64,000 nt of DNA from Sphingomonas sp. GTDB taxonomy: Bacteria; Pseudomonadota; Alphaproteobacteria; Sphingomonadales; Sphingomonadaceae. Under the pieces are notes generated by a model. That model saw only the letters and a program-made list of their open reading frames with translations, was not told where the DNA came from and did no database searches. The translations under genes and the position numbers were made by a program. Positions 16,841-25,263 of the stretch are shown one piece after another (position 1 is the first letter of the stretch; every line of letters starts with the position of its first letter). The stretch spans positions 372,001-436,000 of the forward strand of contig JAFOMG010000017.1 of NCBI GenBank assembly GCA_017418975.1. Reading direction: 5' to 3'.

Positions 16841-18565
16841 TCAGCGAGGCTGTCGCACGAACCGTATATTGCGGGCACCGGTCGCCCAGGCGGCAACGCC
16901 ATCGACCTTGCCGTCCGGCGCGCGGGTGAAGACGAAACTGGTGGTGCCGCGCAGCCGGGTGCTGAACCCGTCGGCGAAAATCGGCGTCAGCGGCCATTCG
17001 GTCCCGAAAGGCTGGCGCATGATCAGGCCATGCCCCTGCCGTACGACCGAGATGCGCGTGTCCAGTTCGGTGCTGTAATAGGTGCCGACATAGGCAGCCA
17101 GCACCTCGTCACCGGTCTTGGCGGGTGCGACGGCATCGAAGCGCTGTCGCATGGGTCCTCGCTCGATCGTGAGCGCGGCCGGTTTCCCCTTGTTCCTGAA
17201 GATGTGGACGCGATCGCCATCGGCGCGCCGAAAATGATCGCCATCGCCCGGGATCAGTATCTGGGATGCTCCCTGCCGCAGCCTGAGTTCCGCGTCGACG
17301 ATCCTGGTCTCGACCAGTTCGCCGGTGACGGGGTTCCGAAACAGGCCCTGGTACGGCGCCAGGTTGCGACGAGGGACCTCGGCGACCGGGGCGGTCGCCT
17401 GCGGTGCCGTGGCTGGGACGCCGCCGCGATACCCGGTGGCCTCGAGCGCGCGCATCGCCACCTTCTCCCCCAGGCTGACCGGATCGATATCGCCATTGTT
17501 GCAGAGCAGCGCGACCGAGATGCGTTTTTCGGGATAGCGGCCCAGCCAGGCCCGGTAGCCGCCCGTCGAGCCGCTATGGGAGACAAGGCGCAGCCCCTGC
17601 GCGCGCGTGATCTCGAGGCCCGCGGCATATTCGAGCGGAGTGCCGTTCCGCAGGCTTCCCGGCGATTGCAGGGCAGCCGCCAGGGCCTGGCCGCCGGGGA
17701 GGCGGGACGGATCGTCGAGGAACGCGTTCCAGCGCAGCAAATCCCCGATCGTGGTGAGCAGCCCGCCATTTCCGTAGACATTGGTGAAGGGCATGCTGGC
17801 GATGAAGCCGTCATCGCTCCCGGTATAGGCCATTGCCCGCCCCGGAACCACCGTGCGGAAATCTTCCCGCCACCGGCTATGGGTCATGCCGAGGGGTTGG
17901 AAAAGCCGATCGCTGGTGAAGCGCTGCAGGCTCTTGCCGCTGACCCGCTCGACGATGATCGCCGCCAGGACATAATTGGTGTTGGTGTAGAGGAATTCCG
18001 CGCCGGGCAGGAAGTTCAGCGCCTTCTGGCGCACGGCCAGGTCGAGGATCGTGCCCAGCGTGTGCACCTGGGTTCCGGGCGACCTGCCGGCCAGGGCCAG
18101 CAGGCTCCATTGTTCACGCAGCCCACTGGTGTGGTTGAGCAGATGCCGGACTGTGATCGCGGTCCCATAGTCGGGCATTTCAGGCAGGTAGCGCCTGATG
18201 TCGTCATCAAGCGTCAGCTTCCCGTCCTGGACGAGCAGCAGCATCGCGGCGGCGGTGAACTGCTTGGCGAGCGAACCGGTCTCGAAAACGCTGTCCGCGG
18301 TGATCGGCACCGGATGTTCCAGATCGGCCAGGCCATGGCTTCGTATCAGCGGGAGCCCTCCGGCGATCGCTACGCCCGCCGCGCATCCTGGCCCGGCCGG
18401 AGCGATCGAGGCAAAATCCGCATCGAGGTCGATAGCCGGCCGATCCTGCCCGGGCACCCTGGCCGGAAGGCCCATATCCTCCCCAGCGGCGCTGTGCGCG
18501 GGCGCGACGATGCTCGCGAGAAGGCACGAGAAGGCGGTGAAGGTGACGAATCGGGCAGGGCGCAT
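16841..18565 (-). CDS. Serine hydrolase of the beta-lactamase/class C family, long form
   Basis: This 574-residue exported protein has a signal peptide to about residue 25. Catalytic motifs are SLAK (98-101), YTN (193-195) and HSGSTGG in the KTG position, so all three class C motifs are intact. A C-terminal beta-rich domain of about 170 residues (ARRNLAPYQGLF onward) resembles the lipocalin-like extension of D-aminopeptidase and related esterases. The function is probably an esterase or peptidase on peptides or cell-wall fragments; beta-lactam resistance is not implied. It is convergent with the PiT gene, 47 bases apart. Confidence 0.85.
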   Translation of the reverse strand: MRPARFVTFTAFSCLLASIVAPAHSAAGEDMGLPARVPGQDRPAIDLDADFASIAPAGPGCAAGVAIAGGLPLIRSHGLADLEHPVPITADSVFETGSLAKQFTAAAMLLLVQDGKLTLDDDIRRYLPEMPDYGTAITVRHLLNHTSGLREQWSLLALAGRSPGTQVHTLGTILDLAVRQKALNFLPGAEFLYTNTNYVLAAIIVERVSGKSLQRFTSDRLFQPLGMTHSRWREDFRTVVPGRAMAYTGSDDGFIASMPFTNVYGNGGLLTTIGDLLRWNAFLDDPSRLPGGQALAAALQSPGSLRNGTPLEYAAGLEITRAQGLRLVSHSGSTGGYRAWLGRYPEKRISVALLCNNGDIDPVSLGEKVAMRALEATGYRGGVPATAPQATAPVAEVPRRNLAPYQGLFRNPVTGELVETRIVDAELRLRQGASQILIPGDGDHFRRADGDRVHIFRNKGKPAALTIERGPMRQRFDAVAPAKTGDEVLAAYVGTYYSTELDTRISVVRQGHGLIMRQPFGTEWPLTPIFADGFSTRLRGTTSFVFTRAPDGKVDGVAAWATGARNIRFVRQPR

Positions 18566-18574
18566 TGAACTCTC

Positions 18575-18656
18575 CGGTGAACGCGCGACCGATCAAGCCG
18601 GGTTCCGATGGCGGACCAACGTCAAATCGGTGAACGTCGCGTGCGAGCGGTGAACG
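18575..18656. repeat. Three direct CGGTGAACG repeats upstream of the serine hydrolase
   Basis: CGGTGAACG occurs at 18575, 18628 and 18648. The last two are 20 bases apart, about two helical turns. The position, in the 132-base gap before the serine hydrolase start, is compatible with an operator, but no known regulator is implied. Confidence 0.35.
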
Positions 18657-18697
18657 ACGACGGCCGGCGTCTTCGGGAAGGCGCGCATATCGACAGG

Positions 18698-19660
18698 TTA
18701 TCGCCGCACGAACTTCTGCACGCGCTGGCCGGCGATATCGACGATGTAGAGATTGCCGGCGCGGTCGGCGGCGATGTCATGGGCGATCCAGAACTGGCCG
18801 TCCTGGTTGCCGATGCGGCCGAAATGCGCGATCTCGCGGCCGTCGAGCCCGGCGATCGTCACGCCGTCATGATCGGGTACCTTGTCCGGGTTGGCGCCGC
18901 CGTCGAGGATGGCGATGCGCTTGCCGGGCAGCAGCGCCAGGCCGAACGGGCGGCCGATCGCGGGCGATTTCCATTGGGCGAGATAGCGGCCCTTCGCGTC
19001 GAACAGCTGGACCCGGCCGTTCGCCCGGTCGGCGACATAGACGCGGTGCCCGGCATCGATCGCGAGCGCGTGCGGTATGTCGAACTGGCCCGGGCCGGCG
19101 CCGTGGCTGCCCCATTGGAAGAGCAGCGTCCCGTCGGCGGCGAACTTCATCACCCGCGAGTTGCCATAGCCATCGGCCACGTAGAAGCTGCCATCGGCGA
19201 GCGGCGCGACATCGGTGGGCCGGTCGAAATGCGTGGCGTCCGCGCCGGCGACGCCGCGCTCGCCCAGCGTGCGGAGCAGGGTGCCGTCGGGGGTGAACTC
19301 GAAGACCTGGTTCGATCCGGTATCGGTGATCCAGACATGGCCGTCCGGGCCGATGCTGATGCCGTGCGGCACCACGAACAGCCCCGCGCCCCATTCGCGC
19401 AGCAGCCTGCCGGAGGCAGCATCGAACACTTCGACCACGGGCTCCTTCACCGCTGCCATCGCCCTGGCATCGGTGCTGCGATTGCCGCGGTGAAGGACGA
19501 ACACTTCGCCCCTGCCGCTCACCGCCACGCCCGAGCAGGGACCGAGCACGCGGCCCGGGGGAAGGATCGGCCAGCCATGGACGACGGCGTAGCGCGGCGC
19601 GGGGGCGGCGGTTGCGGCCAGGAGCAGCGGGGCGAGGATCGCCAATCTGGTGATGCGCAT
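18698..19660 (-). CDS. Exported NHL-repeat beta-propeller protein
   Basis: This 320-residue protein has a signal peptide to about residue 19. About six NHL-type blades follow with repeating patterns such as PHGISIGPDGHVWITDTGSN, DGSFYVADGYGNSRVMKF and PHALAIDAGHRVYVADRANG. The fold resembles the lyase half of peptide alpha-amidating enzymes, and bacterial homologs are usually annotated that way without proof of activity. It is most likely a periplasmic or secreted binding or lyase-like protein. The neighbouring genes give no functional clue. Confidence 0.75.
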   Translation of the reverse strand: MRITRLAILAPLLLAATAAPAPRYAVVHGWPILPPGRVLGPCSGVAVSGRGEVFVLHRGNRSTDARAMAAVKEPVVEVFDAASGRLLREWGAGLFVVPHGISIGPDGHVWITDTGSNQVFEFTPDGTLLRTLGERGVAGADATHFDRPTDVAPLADGSFYVADGYGNSRVMKFAADGTLLFQWGSHGAGPGQFDIPHALAIDAGHRVYVADRANGRVQLFDAKGRYLAQWKSPAIGRPFGLALLPGKRIAILDGGANPDKVPDHDGVTIAGLDGREIAHFGRIGNQDGQFWIAHDIAADRAGNLYIVDIAGQRVQKFVRR

Positions 19661-19760
19661 GTGCCCTCCGCTACTCTCTCCGGAAGCCTAGCCTCAATCG
19701 CCGACCCGGCGGAAGCCGCGATCGCGGGAGGCGACACCGGGGCGGGTGCGCGCGGGACGC

Positions 19761-19781
19761 CGGCCGGCCTGGAACCGGCCG
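19761..19781. terminator. Short GC hairpin in the gap after the 61-residue protein gene
   Basis: Arms CGGCCGG and CCGGCCG pair around a 7-base loop. The hairpin lies about 60 bases past the stop of the small membrane protein gene on the minus strand. No T-run follows. The rest of this 182-base gap shows no gene. Confidence 0.35.
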
Positions 19782-19842
19782 TCGGGATGGCCTTGGAGGG
19801 ACGCCCGGCTCAGGCATTCGGGCACCCCGATGTCGATTTGGC

Positions 19843-20028
19843 CTAGAGCCGCTTCAGGCCCAGCTCGAACAGATGCGTGGCCAGCTCGATGCTGAACTTG
19901 AAGCCCTGGCCATCGGCGCGCAGATCGGCCTTGAGGTGATCGATCGGGTTCCAGAACGCCACGACGAATCCCGCGATCGCCGCGAACAGCACGGCATAGG
20001 CCAGCCGTCTTCCCGCCGATTCGCGCAT
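19843..20028 (-). CDS. Small single-span membrane protein, 61 residues
   Basis: A short basic N-terminus (MRESAGRR) is followed by one membrane helix (LAYAVLFAAIAGFVVAFW) and an amphipathic tail ending FELGLKRL. GGGAG lies about eight bases before the ATG. The open frame continues far upstream, but those residues are antisense to the MHS transporter leader and look non-coding. It is divergent from the MHS transporter gene. No family is recognised; the function is unknown. Confidence 0.6.
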   Translation of the reverse strand: MRESAGRRLAYAVLFAAIAGFVVAFWNPIDHLKADLRADGQGFKFSIELATHLFELGLKRL

Positions 20029-20152
20029 CGTCCGTCTCCCTGGCCCGGCCGCTGAGGTGGCGCACCGGTACGCTGGCGAAACTGTCCTGCGGATGAACGG
20101 GCTTTTCCTTTGCGCCGGATCGATCCAAGGAGGGGACAAAAGGGGAGAGGGC

Positions 20153-21409
20153 ATGACCAAAGCCGCCGCATCGCACCGCCGCATCCTGTTCGCCAGCCTG
20201 GTCGGCACCTCGGTCGAATTCTATGATTTCTACATCTACGCCACGGCGGCGGCGATCGTCTTCCCCGACCTGTTCTTTCCCGCCAGCGAGCCCTGGATCG
20301 CCCAGCTCGCCAGCTATGCCAGCTTCTCCGTCGCCTTTTTCGCCCGGCCGCTGGGCGGGCTGGTGTTCGGCCATTTCGGCGACCGGATGGGGCGCAAGTC
20401 CACGCTGGTCGCCTCGCTGATGCTGATGGGCGTCTCGACGGTGCTGATCGGCTTCCTGCCCGGCTATGCGATGCTCGGCTGGCTCGCCCCGCTGCTGCTC
20501 TGCCTGCTCCGCTTCGGCCAGGGGCTGGGGCTGGGCGGCGAATGGGGCGGGGCGAGCCTGCTCGCGGTGGAGAATGCGCCGCCGGGCTGGGCCAATCGCT
20601 ATGGCAGCTTCCCGCCGATGGGCGCGCCGGTGGGGTTCATCTTCGCCAACGGCTTCTTCCTGATCCTGGGCGCGGTGATGGACGATGCGCAGTTCCGCGA
20701 ATGGGGCTGGCGCCTGCCGTTCCTCGCCAGCGCGGTGCTGGTGTTCCTGGGGCTCTGGGTGCGGCTGAAGATCACCGAGACGCCCGAGTTCGTCGCCGCG
20801 ACCGAGAAGGAGGCGCCCCCCGCCGTGCCGATCGGCGAGCTGTTCCGCACCAGCGCGCTCGCCACCTTTGCCGGCACCATGGGCACGATCGCCTGCTTCG
20901 CGCTGTTCTACATCTCGACCGTGTTCATCATGGGCCATGGCACCAAGACGCTCGGCTATGACCGCGAGACCTTCCTGGCGGTGGAGCTGCTCGCGATCCT
21001 GTTCATGGCCGCGGGCATCGTCATGGCGGGGATCAGCGCGGACAAGCGGACTGCCAATGCCGTGCTGATGTTCGGCTGCATCTTCACCATCCCCGTCGGC
21101 ATGGCGATGGCATGGTTGCTGGTGCCCGGATCGCTGGCGAGCGTCGCGGCGTGGCTGGCCTTCGCGCTGTTCGTGATGGGCTTCGTCTATGGCCCGCTCG
21201 GCGGCTGGCTGCCCAGCCTGTTCCCGGCGCGGGTGCGCTATACCGGCGTCTCCGTCACCTTCAACCTGGGCGGTATCCTGGGCGGCGGGCTCACCCCGCT
21301 GATCGCCGAGTGGCTGGTCAAGCAGGGCGGGCTGGCCTGGGTCGGCTGCTATCTTGCCGGGGCGGGATTGCTGAGCCTGTTGGGACTGATACTCGTAAGG
21401 GATAAGTAA
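20153..21409 (+). CDS. MFS transporter of the metabolite:H+ symporter (MHS) family
   Basis: This 418-residue protein has 12 predicted membrane segments. MHS hallmarks are visible: VGTSVEFYDFYIY in helix 1, FGDRMGRKSTL in the helix 2-3 loop, and RFGQGLGLGGEWGGA in helix 4. Family members import osmolytes, dicarboxylates, alpha-ketoglutarate or shikimate with protons; the substrate cannot be assigned here. The chosen ATG has AGGGGAGAGGGC upstream. Codons upstream of it in the same frame are probably leader. Confidence 0.88.
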   Translation: MTKAAASHRRILFASLVGTSVEFYDFYIYATAAAIVFPDLFFPASEPWIAQLASYASFSVAFFARPLGGLVFGHFGDRMGRKSTLVASLMLMGVSTVLIGFLPGYAMLGWLAPLLLCLLRFGQGLGLGGEWGGASLLAVENAPPGWANRYGSFPPMGAPVGFIFANGFFLILGAVMDDAQFREWGWRLPFLASAVLVFLGLWVRLKITETPEFVAATEKEAPPAVPIGELFRTSALATFAGTMGTIACFALFYISTVFIMGHGTKTLGYDRETFLAVELLAILFMAAGIVMAGISADKRTANAVLMFGCIFTIPVGMAMAWLLVPGSLASVAAWLAFALFVMGFVYGPLGGWLPSLFPARVRYTGVSVTFNLGGILGGGLTPLIAEWLVKQGGLAWVGCYLAGAGLLSLLGLILVRDK

Positions 21410-21462
21410 CCACCTCGTCATCTTCGATCCATAATGGCTCCCCGGACAGGGGGATTCCAAAG

Positions 21463-22605
21463 ATGATCGACAGGCGCGGACTTATCGGCAGCGGCGTGAC
21501 GCTGGCGGCAATGGCGGGGCTGATCGGGCGCGCCCGGGCCGCGGGCGCGCCGGTGGTCAATCGCATCCGCCTGGAAGACGATCGCGTCTGGATCGCCGCG
21601 AAGATCGGCGACACCGGCCCGCATCTCTTCGTGATCGATACCGGCGGCTCGCTCAGCATCATCAACGAGGAGTTCGCCGACAAGATCGGCATGAAAGTGA
21701 TCAATCGGCGGGTGACCGCGGGTGTCGGCGGCAGTCGCCTGTCCGCCTGGTACGATGCTGGAACAGTAACGCTGGAGAGTGGCGTCAACTTTCCGCACAT
21801 GCTCTTTGTCGGCACGCACCTCTTCGGCATAAAGGCCATGGGTACCTTTGGGGTCGGCATGTTCAATACCTATGACAGCGACCTCGATTTCGTGAAGGGT
21901 GAATGGCGCCTCTACAAGGACGGGCGGCCGGACTTTGACGGATTCACCAAATTGCCTACCCGCTTCTTCGATTTGCCCAATGGCGGCCAATGGATATTGG
22001 CCTCCGCCACCATCGACGGCGTGCCGGGTGAATTCATCGTCGACACCGGCTCGCCTGGCACGCTGTTGCTGGGCGGAAAGATGGCCGCGCGCTCAGGGCT
22101 ATGGGATGCCGGCAAGCCCTATGTGCCGACCCAGTCGCGCGGCATCGGCACCAAGGGGGTGCCGAGCCGGCTGGTGCGCGGCCAGCGCCTGGCCATCGGC
22201 GCATTCGATCTCGAGCGGCCGCTCGTTGGCGTTTGCGATCCGAGCGCGCCATGGATCGACACGGACGGCCTGATCGGCCTGGAGGCGCTTTCCCGCCTGC
22301 ATCTGACGACCCAGGTGTCCGAGCATAAGCTTTGGGCAGCCTGGAACGGCAAGCCATCGCCCGAACCGGCCTATTATGGTTCCGGACTGTGGCTTGACGA
22401 CAAGGCCGGCAAGGTGACGGTAGGCGATGTCGGCACCGGCAGCCCGGCGGCGGCGGCCGGCATCAAGCGCGGCGACCTCCTCCATGGCAGGTTCAAGGAG
22501 CTGCTGCGCGCGATCACCCGGCCCATGGGCAGCGAAATTCCGCTCAGCGTGGAGAGCGGCGGCGTCAAGCGTGACGTGCGGCTGACGCTTTCGGCCTATC
22601 TCTAG
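21463..22605 (+). CDS. Two-lobed aspartic protease with C-terminal PDZ domain, exported
   Basis: This 380-residue protein has an RRGLIGSG stretch, a hydrophobic run and RARA, a Tat-like signal. Two retropepsin-like lobes follow, each with a catalytic triad: DTGGS at residues 59-63 and DTGSP at 194-198. Both active-site aspartates of a pepsin-like pair are therefore in one chain, whereas viral-type enzymes dimerise. The end (about 310-380) is PDZ-like (GDVGTGSPAAAAGIKRGDLL). It is probably a periplasmic protease that binds substrate ends through PDZ. The gene is somewhat less GC-rich than its neighbours. It follows the MHS gene by 53 bases. Confidence 0.8.
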   Translation: MIDRRGLIGSGVTLAAMAGLIGRARAAGAPVVNRIRLEDDRVWIAAKIGDTGPHLFVIDTGGSLSIINEEFADKIGMKVINRRVTAGVGGSRLSAWYDAGTVTLESGVNFPHMLFVGTHLFGIKAMGTFGVGMFNTYDSDLDFVKGEWRLYKDGRPDFDGFTKLPTRFFDLPNGGQWILASATIDGVPGEFIVDTGSPGTLLLGGKMAARSGLWDAGKPYVPTQSRGIGTKGVPSRLVRGQRLAIGAFDLERPLVGVCDPSAPWIDTDGLIGLEALSRLHLTTQVSEHKLWAAWNGKPSPEPAYYGSGLWLDDKAGKVTVGDVGTGSPAAAAGIKRGDLLHGRFKELLRAITRPMGSEIPLSVESGGVKRDVRLTLSAYL

Positions 22606-23144
22606 GCCGCTGCCCGCAACAGCGTGAGCCGCGCCTTGCCGTGCACGCGGCTGACATCGGCGACGAAGCCCGCCACATCGGGCACTTCGTCGCGTGAAGT
22701 CTCGATGCTGATCCAGGTGCCCGGGCCCGCCCAGCCGAGCCGCCCGAGCTTGTCGAGCGCGACGCTGCCGGCGCCGGTGCCATAGGGCGGATCCATCAGG
22801 ATCAGGTCGAGCGGCGTGCGGGCGGGGCCCAGCGAGAGCACCGAACCGGCGCGCACTTCCGCCGCCCGCGCGCCCAGCTTGGCGATGTTGGCGCGCAGCG
22901 CGTCGAGCGCGGCGCGGTCCTGCTCGACGAACAGGCAGGACGCCGCGCCGCGCGACAGGGCCTCGAGCCCCAGCGCGCCGGAGCCGGCGAACAGATCGGC
23001 CACCGCCAGTTCCTCGAAGCTGCCGAGCCGGCTGGCGAGCATCGAGAAGAGCGCCTCGCGCGTGCGATCCGCGGTGGGGCGGGTGGTGTCTCCCTTGGGC
23101 GCGACGAGTGGACGGCCGCGCCATTCTCCGGCGACGATCCTCAT
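22602..23144 (-). CDS. rsmD: 16S rRNA (guanine966-N2)-methyltransferase
   Basis: This 180-residue methyltransferase has the family N-terminus MRIVAGEWRGRPL, the SAM-binding loop DLFAGSGALGLEALSRGA, and the catalytic DPPY (LILMDPPYGTG). It methylates G966 of 16S rRNA during 30S assembly. It overlaps the rluB gene by four bases (ATGA), so both RNA-modifying enzymes are made together. It is convergent with the aspartic protease gene, overlapping by 4 bases. Confidence 0.95.
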   Translation of the reverse strand: MRIVAGEWRGRPLVAPKGDTTRPTADRTREALFSMLASRLGSFEELAVADLFAGSGALGLEALSRGAASCLFVEQDRAALDALRANIAKLGARAAEVRAGSVLSLGPARTPLDLILMDPPYGTGAGSVALDKLGRLGWAGPGTWISIETSRDEVPDVAGFVADVSRVHGKARLTLLRAAA

Positions 23145-24370
23145 TTGCGCGTCCTTGGCGGACGGGCCGGCTTGCCGCCGCCCGGCCTTGCCCGACCGCC
23201 GGCGGGGCCGGGGCGGCCCGCATCCCTGCCGGGGCCGCGCGGCCCCTTGGGCCGATCGACGAAATCGCCGGGACGCGGCTCCTGCGCCTCGCGATGGGCG
23301 CGGGCGCGGGCGGCGCGGGCGGGCTTGGCGACGCCTTCCTCGCGGGGCTTGCGAGGGCCGGGCTTGCCGGGCGGGCGGGGCCTGTCGGCCATGGCCCGGC
23401 CTCTGCCTCCGTCTCTGGCCCCATCTCTGGCCCCATCTCTGGCCTCGTCCCTGGCGCCGGGGGTGACCCGCGCCGTGAAGACCGGCTTCTTCGCCTCGGG
23501 CTTTGCGAGCTTGCGGCGCCCCTCGGGCTCACGGCCGCCCGGCACGGGCACCGGCTTGGGCCGCGGTGCCGGATCGACCGCGCGGGAGCGGACGGCGAAC
23601 TGCAGGTTCGACGCGGCCTTGCCGCCGCCGGGCCTGGCCAGGACGGTGCGGAAAGTGACCAGGTCGTGCTGGCGGATCTCGTCGACATCGCCCGCGGGCA
23701 TGTCACCCAGCCAGAAGGGGCCGTAGCGGGTGCGGATCAGCCGGTTCACCTCGAGCCCCAGATATTCGAGCACCCGGCGCACTTCGCGGTTCTTGCCCTC
23801 GGTCAGGGTCAGCTCGATCCACACATTGGCGCCGGTGCGCCGCTCGATATTGGCGTTGATCGGCCCGTAGCGCACGCCTTCGATCTCGACGCCGAGCATC
23901 AGCGATTCGAGCTGCGCCTGGGTGACGTTGCCATAGGCGCGGGCGCGGTAGCTGCGCTCCACTCCGGTGGCGGGCAGTTCGAGCGCCCGCTTCAGCTCGC
24001 CATCGGTGGTGAGCAGCAACAGGCCCTCGGTGCTGAGGTCGAGCCGGCCGACGGGCATCACCCGCGGCAGCCCCTCGGGCATGCGGTCATAGATGGTCGG
24101 GCGGCCCTTGGGGTCGCGCTCGGTGGTGAGCAGGCCGGCGGGCTTGTGGTAGCGGAACAGGCGCGCGGGCGCGGGCGCGGCGACCGGCTTGCCGTCGACG
24201 GTTACGCCGCGCAGCGAGGGGAGCAGCGTCGCCGGCGTATCGAGCACTTTGCCGTCGAGCGCGATTCGCCCGTCCGCGATCATGCGCTCCACATCGCGAC
24301 GCGACGCGATTCCGGCACGGGCCAGCAGCTTGGCGATGCGCTGCGCTTCTTTGGTATTGGATGATGACAC
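23141..24370 (-). CDS. rluB: 23S rRNA pseudouridine synthase (RluB/RsuA family) with long basic tail
   Basis: This 409-residue protein has an S4 RNA-binding domain (about 10-60), then the catalytic domain with GRLDLSTEG at 108-116 (catalytic D111), GKNREVRR and LIRTRYGP. It makes pseudouridine in 23S rRNA. After about residue 270 comes an extension of some 140 residues rich in Arg, Pro, Gly and Lys, with an imperfect repeat (EARDGARDGARDG). Similar tails occur in alphaproteobacterial homologs and probably bind RNA. The start is a GTG; no ATG lies near it. It overlaps rsmD by four bases. Confidence 0.9.
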   Translation of the reverse strand: MSSSNTKEAQRIAKLLARAGIASRRDVERMIADGRIALDGKVLDTPATLLPSLRGVTVDGKPVAAPAPARLFRYHKPAGLLTTERDPKGRPTIYDRMPEGLPRVMPVGRLDLSTEGLLLLTTDGELKRALELPATGVERSYRARAYGNVTQAQLESLMLGVEIEGVRYGPINANIERRTGANVWIELTLTEGKNREVRRVLEYLGLEVNRLIRTRYGPFWLGDMPAGDVDEIRQHDLVTFRTVLARPGGGKAASNLQFAVRSRAVDPAPRPKPVPVPGGREPEGRRKLAKPEAKKPVFTARVTPGARDEARDGARDGARDGGRGRAMADRPRPPGKPGPRKPREEGVAKPARAARARAHREAQEPRPGDFVDRPKGPRGPGRDAGRPGPAGGRARPGGGKPARPPRTRK

Positions 24371-24481
24371 CCGGGCGATATAGCGATTGTGGCGGTCGCT
24401 TCAAAAATTATTGCGCCCTCGAAAGGGATTGGCGCGTTAGCGCCTCGGGTTCAGTGGCTTGGCGGGTTTTCAGGCGAGATG

Positions 24482-24913
24482 ATGTTCGGGCGGAAGAAGC
24501 GGCGGATCGAGCGGTTGCTGGTGGTGGAGGACGAGCCGCTGGTGGCGTTCGACACGGAACATTTCCTGACGGGCGAAGGCTTCGCGGTGGCGGCGACGGT
24601 GGACACCGTGGCCGAAGCGCTGCGGGTGATCGCGGCGGATGCCGGGCTGGACCTGGTGCTGGCCGATGTGAGCCTGGCCGATGGCAGCGGCGTGGAAGTG
24701 GCGCGCGCGGCGCAGGGTCGCGGCCTGCCCGTGCTGTTCGTGACTGGCAGCTTTCCCGAGGAAGCGCGCGCGCTGGCGGCGGGATGCCTCGCCAAGCCCT
24801 ATCCGCAGCGCGACCTGCTCGCGGCGATCACGGCGATCGAGGCGGTGCTGGAGGGGACCCGGGCGCCCCGGCGGCTGCCGGGCAGCTTCAGCCTGTTCCT
24901 GAGCGCGGCCTAG
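24482..24913 (+). CDS. Single-domain response regulator
   Basis: This 143-residue protein is a receiver domain with the full phosphorylation set: acidic pair E16-D17-E18 (VVEDEP), phospho-acceptor D62 (LADVSLADGSG), T88 (FVTGS) and K105 (AKPYP). No output domain follows, only a short tail (RRLPGSFSLFLSAA). It may work as a phospho-relay intermediate or by protein contact, like CheY-type and DivK-type proteins. Two ATGs in a row (24479, 24482) could both serve; the frame is open further upstream. No histidine kinase gene lies nearby. Confidence 0.85.
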   Translation: MFGRKKRRIERLLVVEDEPLVAFDTEHFLTGEGFAVAATVDTVAEALRVIAADAGLDLVLADVSLADGSGVEVARAAQGRGLPVLFVTGSFPEEARALAAGCLAKPYPQRDLLAAITAIEAVLEGTRAPRRLPGSFSLFLSAA

Positions 24914-24975
24914 GATCCATTGGCATTCAGCTCCAGCGGCGATATCGCTGGTGGCATATTGGACCCTTGAACGAG

Positions 24976-25191
24976 AGTTGGCATTTATCCCCTCGGGACA
25001 AGGAGTGCCCGATAGCCGTCATCCCCGCGAAGGCGGGGATCCAGGGTAGTTGCGGGATATCGGCGCCACCGCGCGAACGCTCTCCGGAAGTGCCAGGAAT
25101 TCCTTGCGCCTGTGCCGCGCCTGGCCCTGGATCCCCGCCTTCGCGGGGATGACGGAATGGGGTGCACTTGTCTTTACGGGATAGGCGCCAA
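24976..25191. mobile_element. MITE-like element with terminal inverted repeats and 5-base target duplication
   Basis: The ends TTGGCATTTATCCC (24978-24991) and, inverted, TTGGCGCCTATCCC (25191-25178) match at 11 of 14 bases. Similarity continues inward (GACAAG in both arms). The element is flanked by direct ACGAG (24971-24975 and 25192-25196). It has no coding capacity, and inside lie two inverted copies of a 30-base REP-like unit (25017-25046 and 25125-25154). A transposase acting in trans is inferred. Confidence 0.6.
25017..25154. repeat. Inverted pair of 30-base REP-like units
   Basis: The unit starts CGTCATCCCCGCGAAGGCGG and ends ATCCAGGG. It lies at 25017-25046 and, inverted and identical, at 25125-25154. 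Each unit can form its own hairpin and the two can pair with one another. Related pairs lie at 53835-53916 and 58017-58099. Confidence 0.85.
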
Positions 25192-25263
25192 ACGAGTTCA
25201 GGGTGGCGAGGGAGGGGCGAAGTCCGCGCCCTTGGCCTGAATGTCGATTGGCCCCGGGCGATC

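Larger units (their letters stand above)
24933..25253. repeat. Composite intergenic repeat, copy 1, split by an insertion
   Basis: The left box (24933-24969, containing TATCGCTGGTGGCA and TTGGACCCT) and the right box (25234-25253, CTGAATGTCGATTGGCC) both recur at 30254-30370. Between them the hairpin CCCT-TGAA-CGAG-TTCAGGG is broken after CGAG by the MITE-like element. Removing the insert and one target duplication restores the hairpin. Confidence 0.65.
24914..25263. other. 350-base intergenic repeat complex
   Basis: No gene is seen here. The stretch holds a composite intergenic repeat also present at 30254-30370. That repeat is interrupted by a 216-base MITE-like element that itself carries a pair of inverted REP-like units. 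The parts are listed separately. Confidence 0.7.

Noticed and set aside
16841..18565. AmpC beta-lactamase
   Set aside because: It belongs to the same superfamily, but the length, the C-terminal beta-rich extension and HSG in place of KTG point to an esterase or peptidase type, not a true class C enzyme.
19661..19842. A gene in the gap between the NHL protein and the 61-residue protein
   Set aside because: Frames here are fragments of long shadow frames, with no start, ribosome binding site or recognisable sequence.
23400..23460. Tandem 15-base repeats as a possible CRISPR or regulatory array
   Set aside because: They are in frame within the rluB tail and have no spacers; they encode a simple amino-acid repeat.
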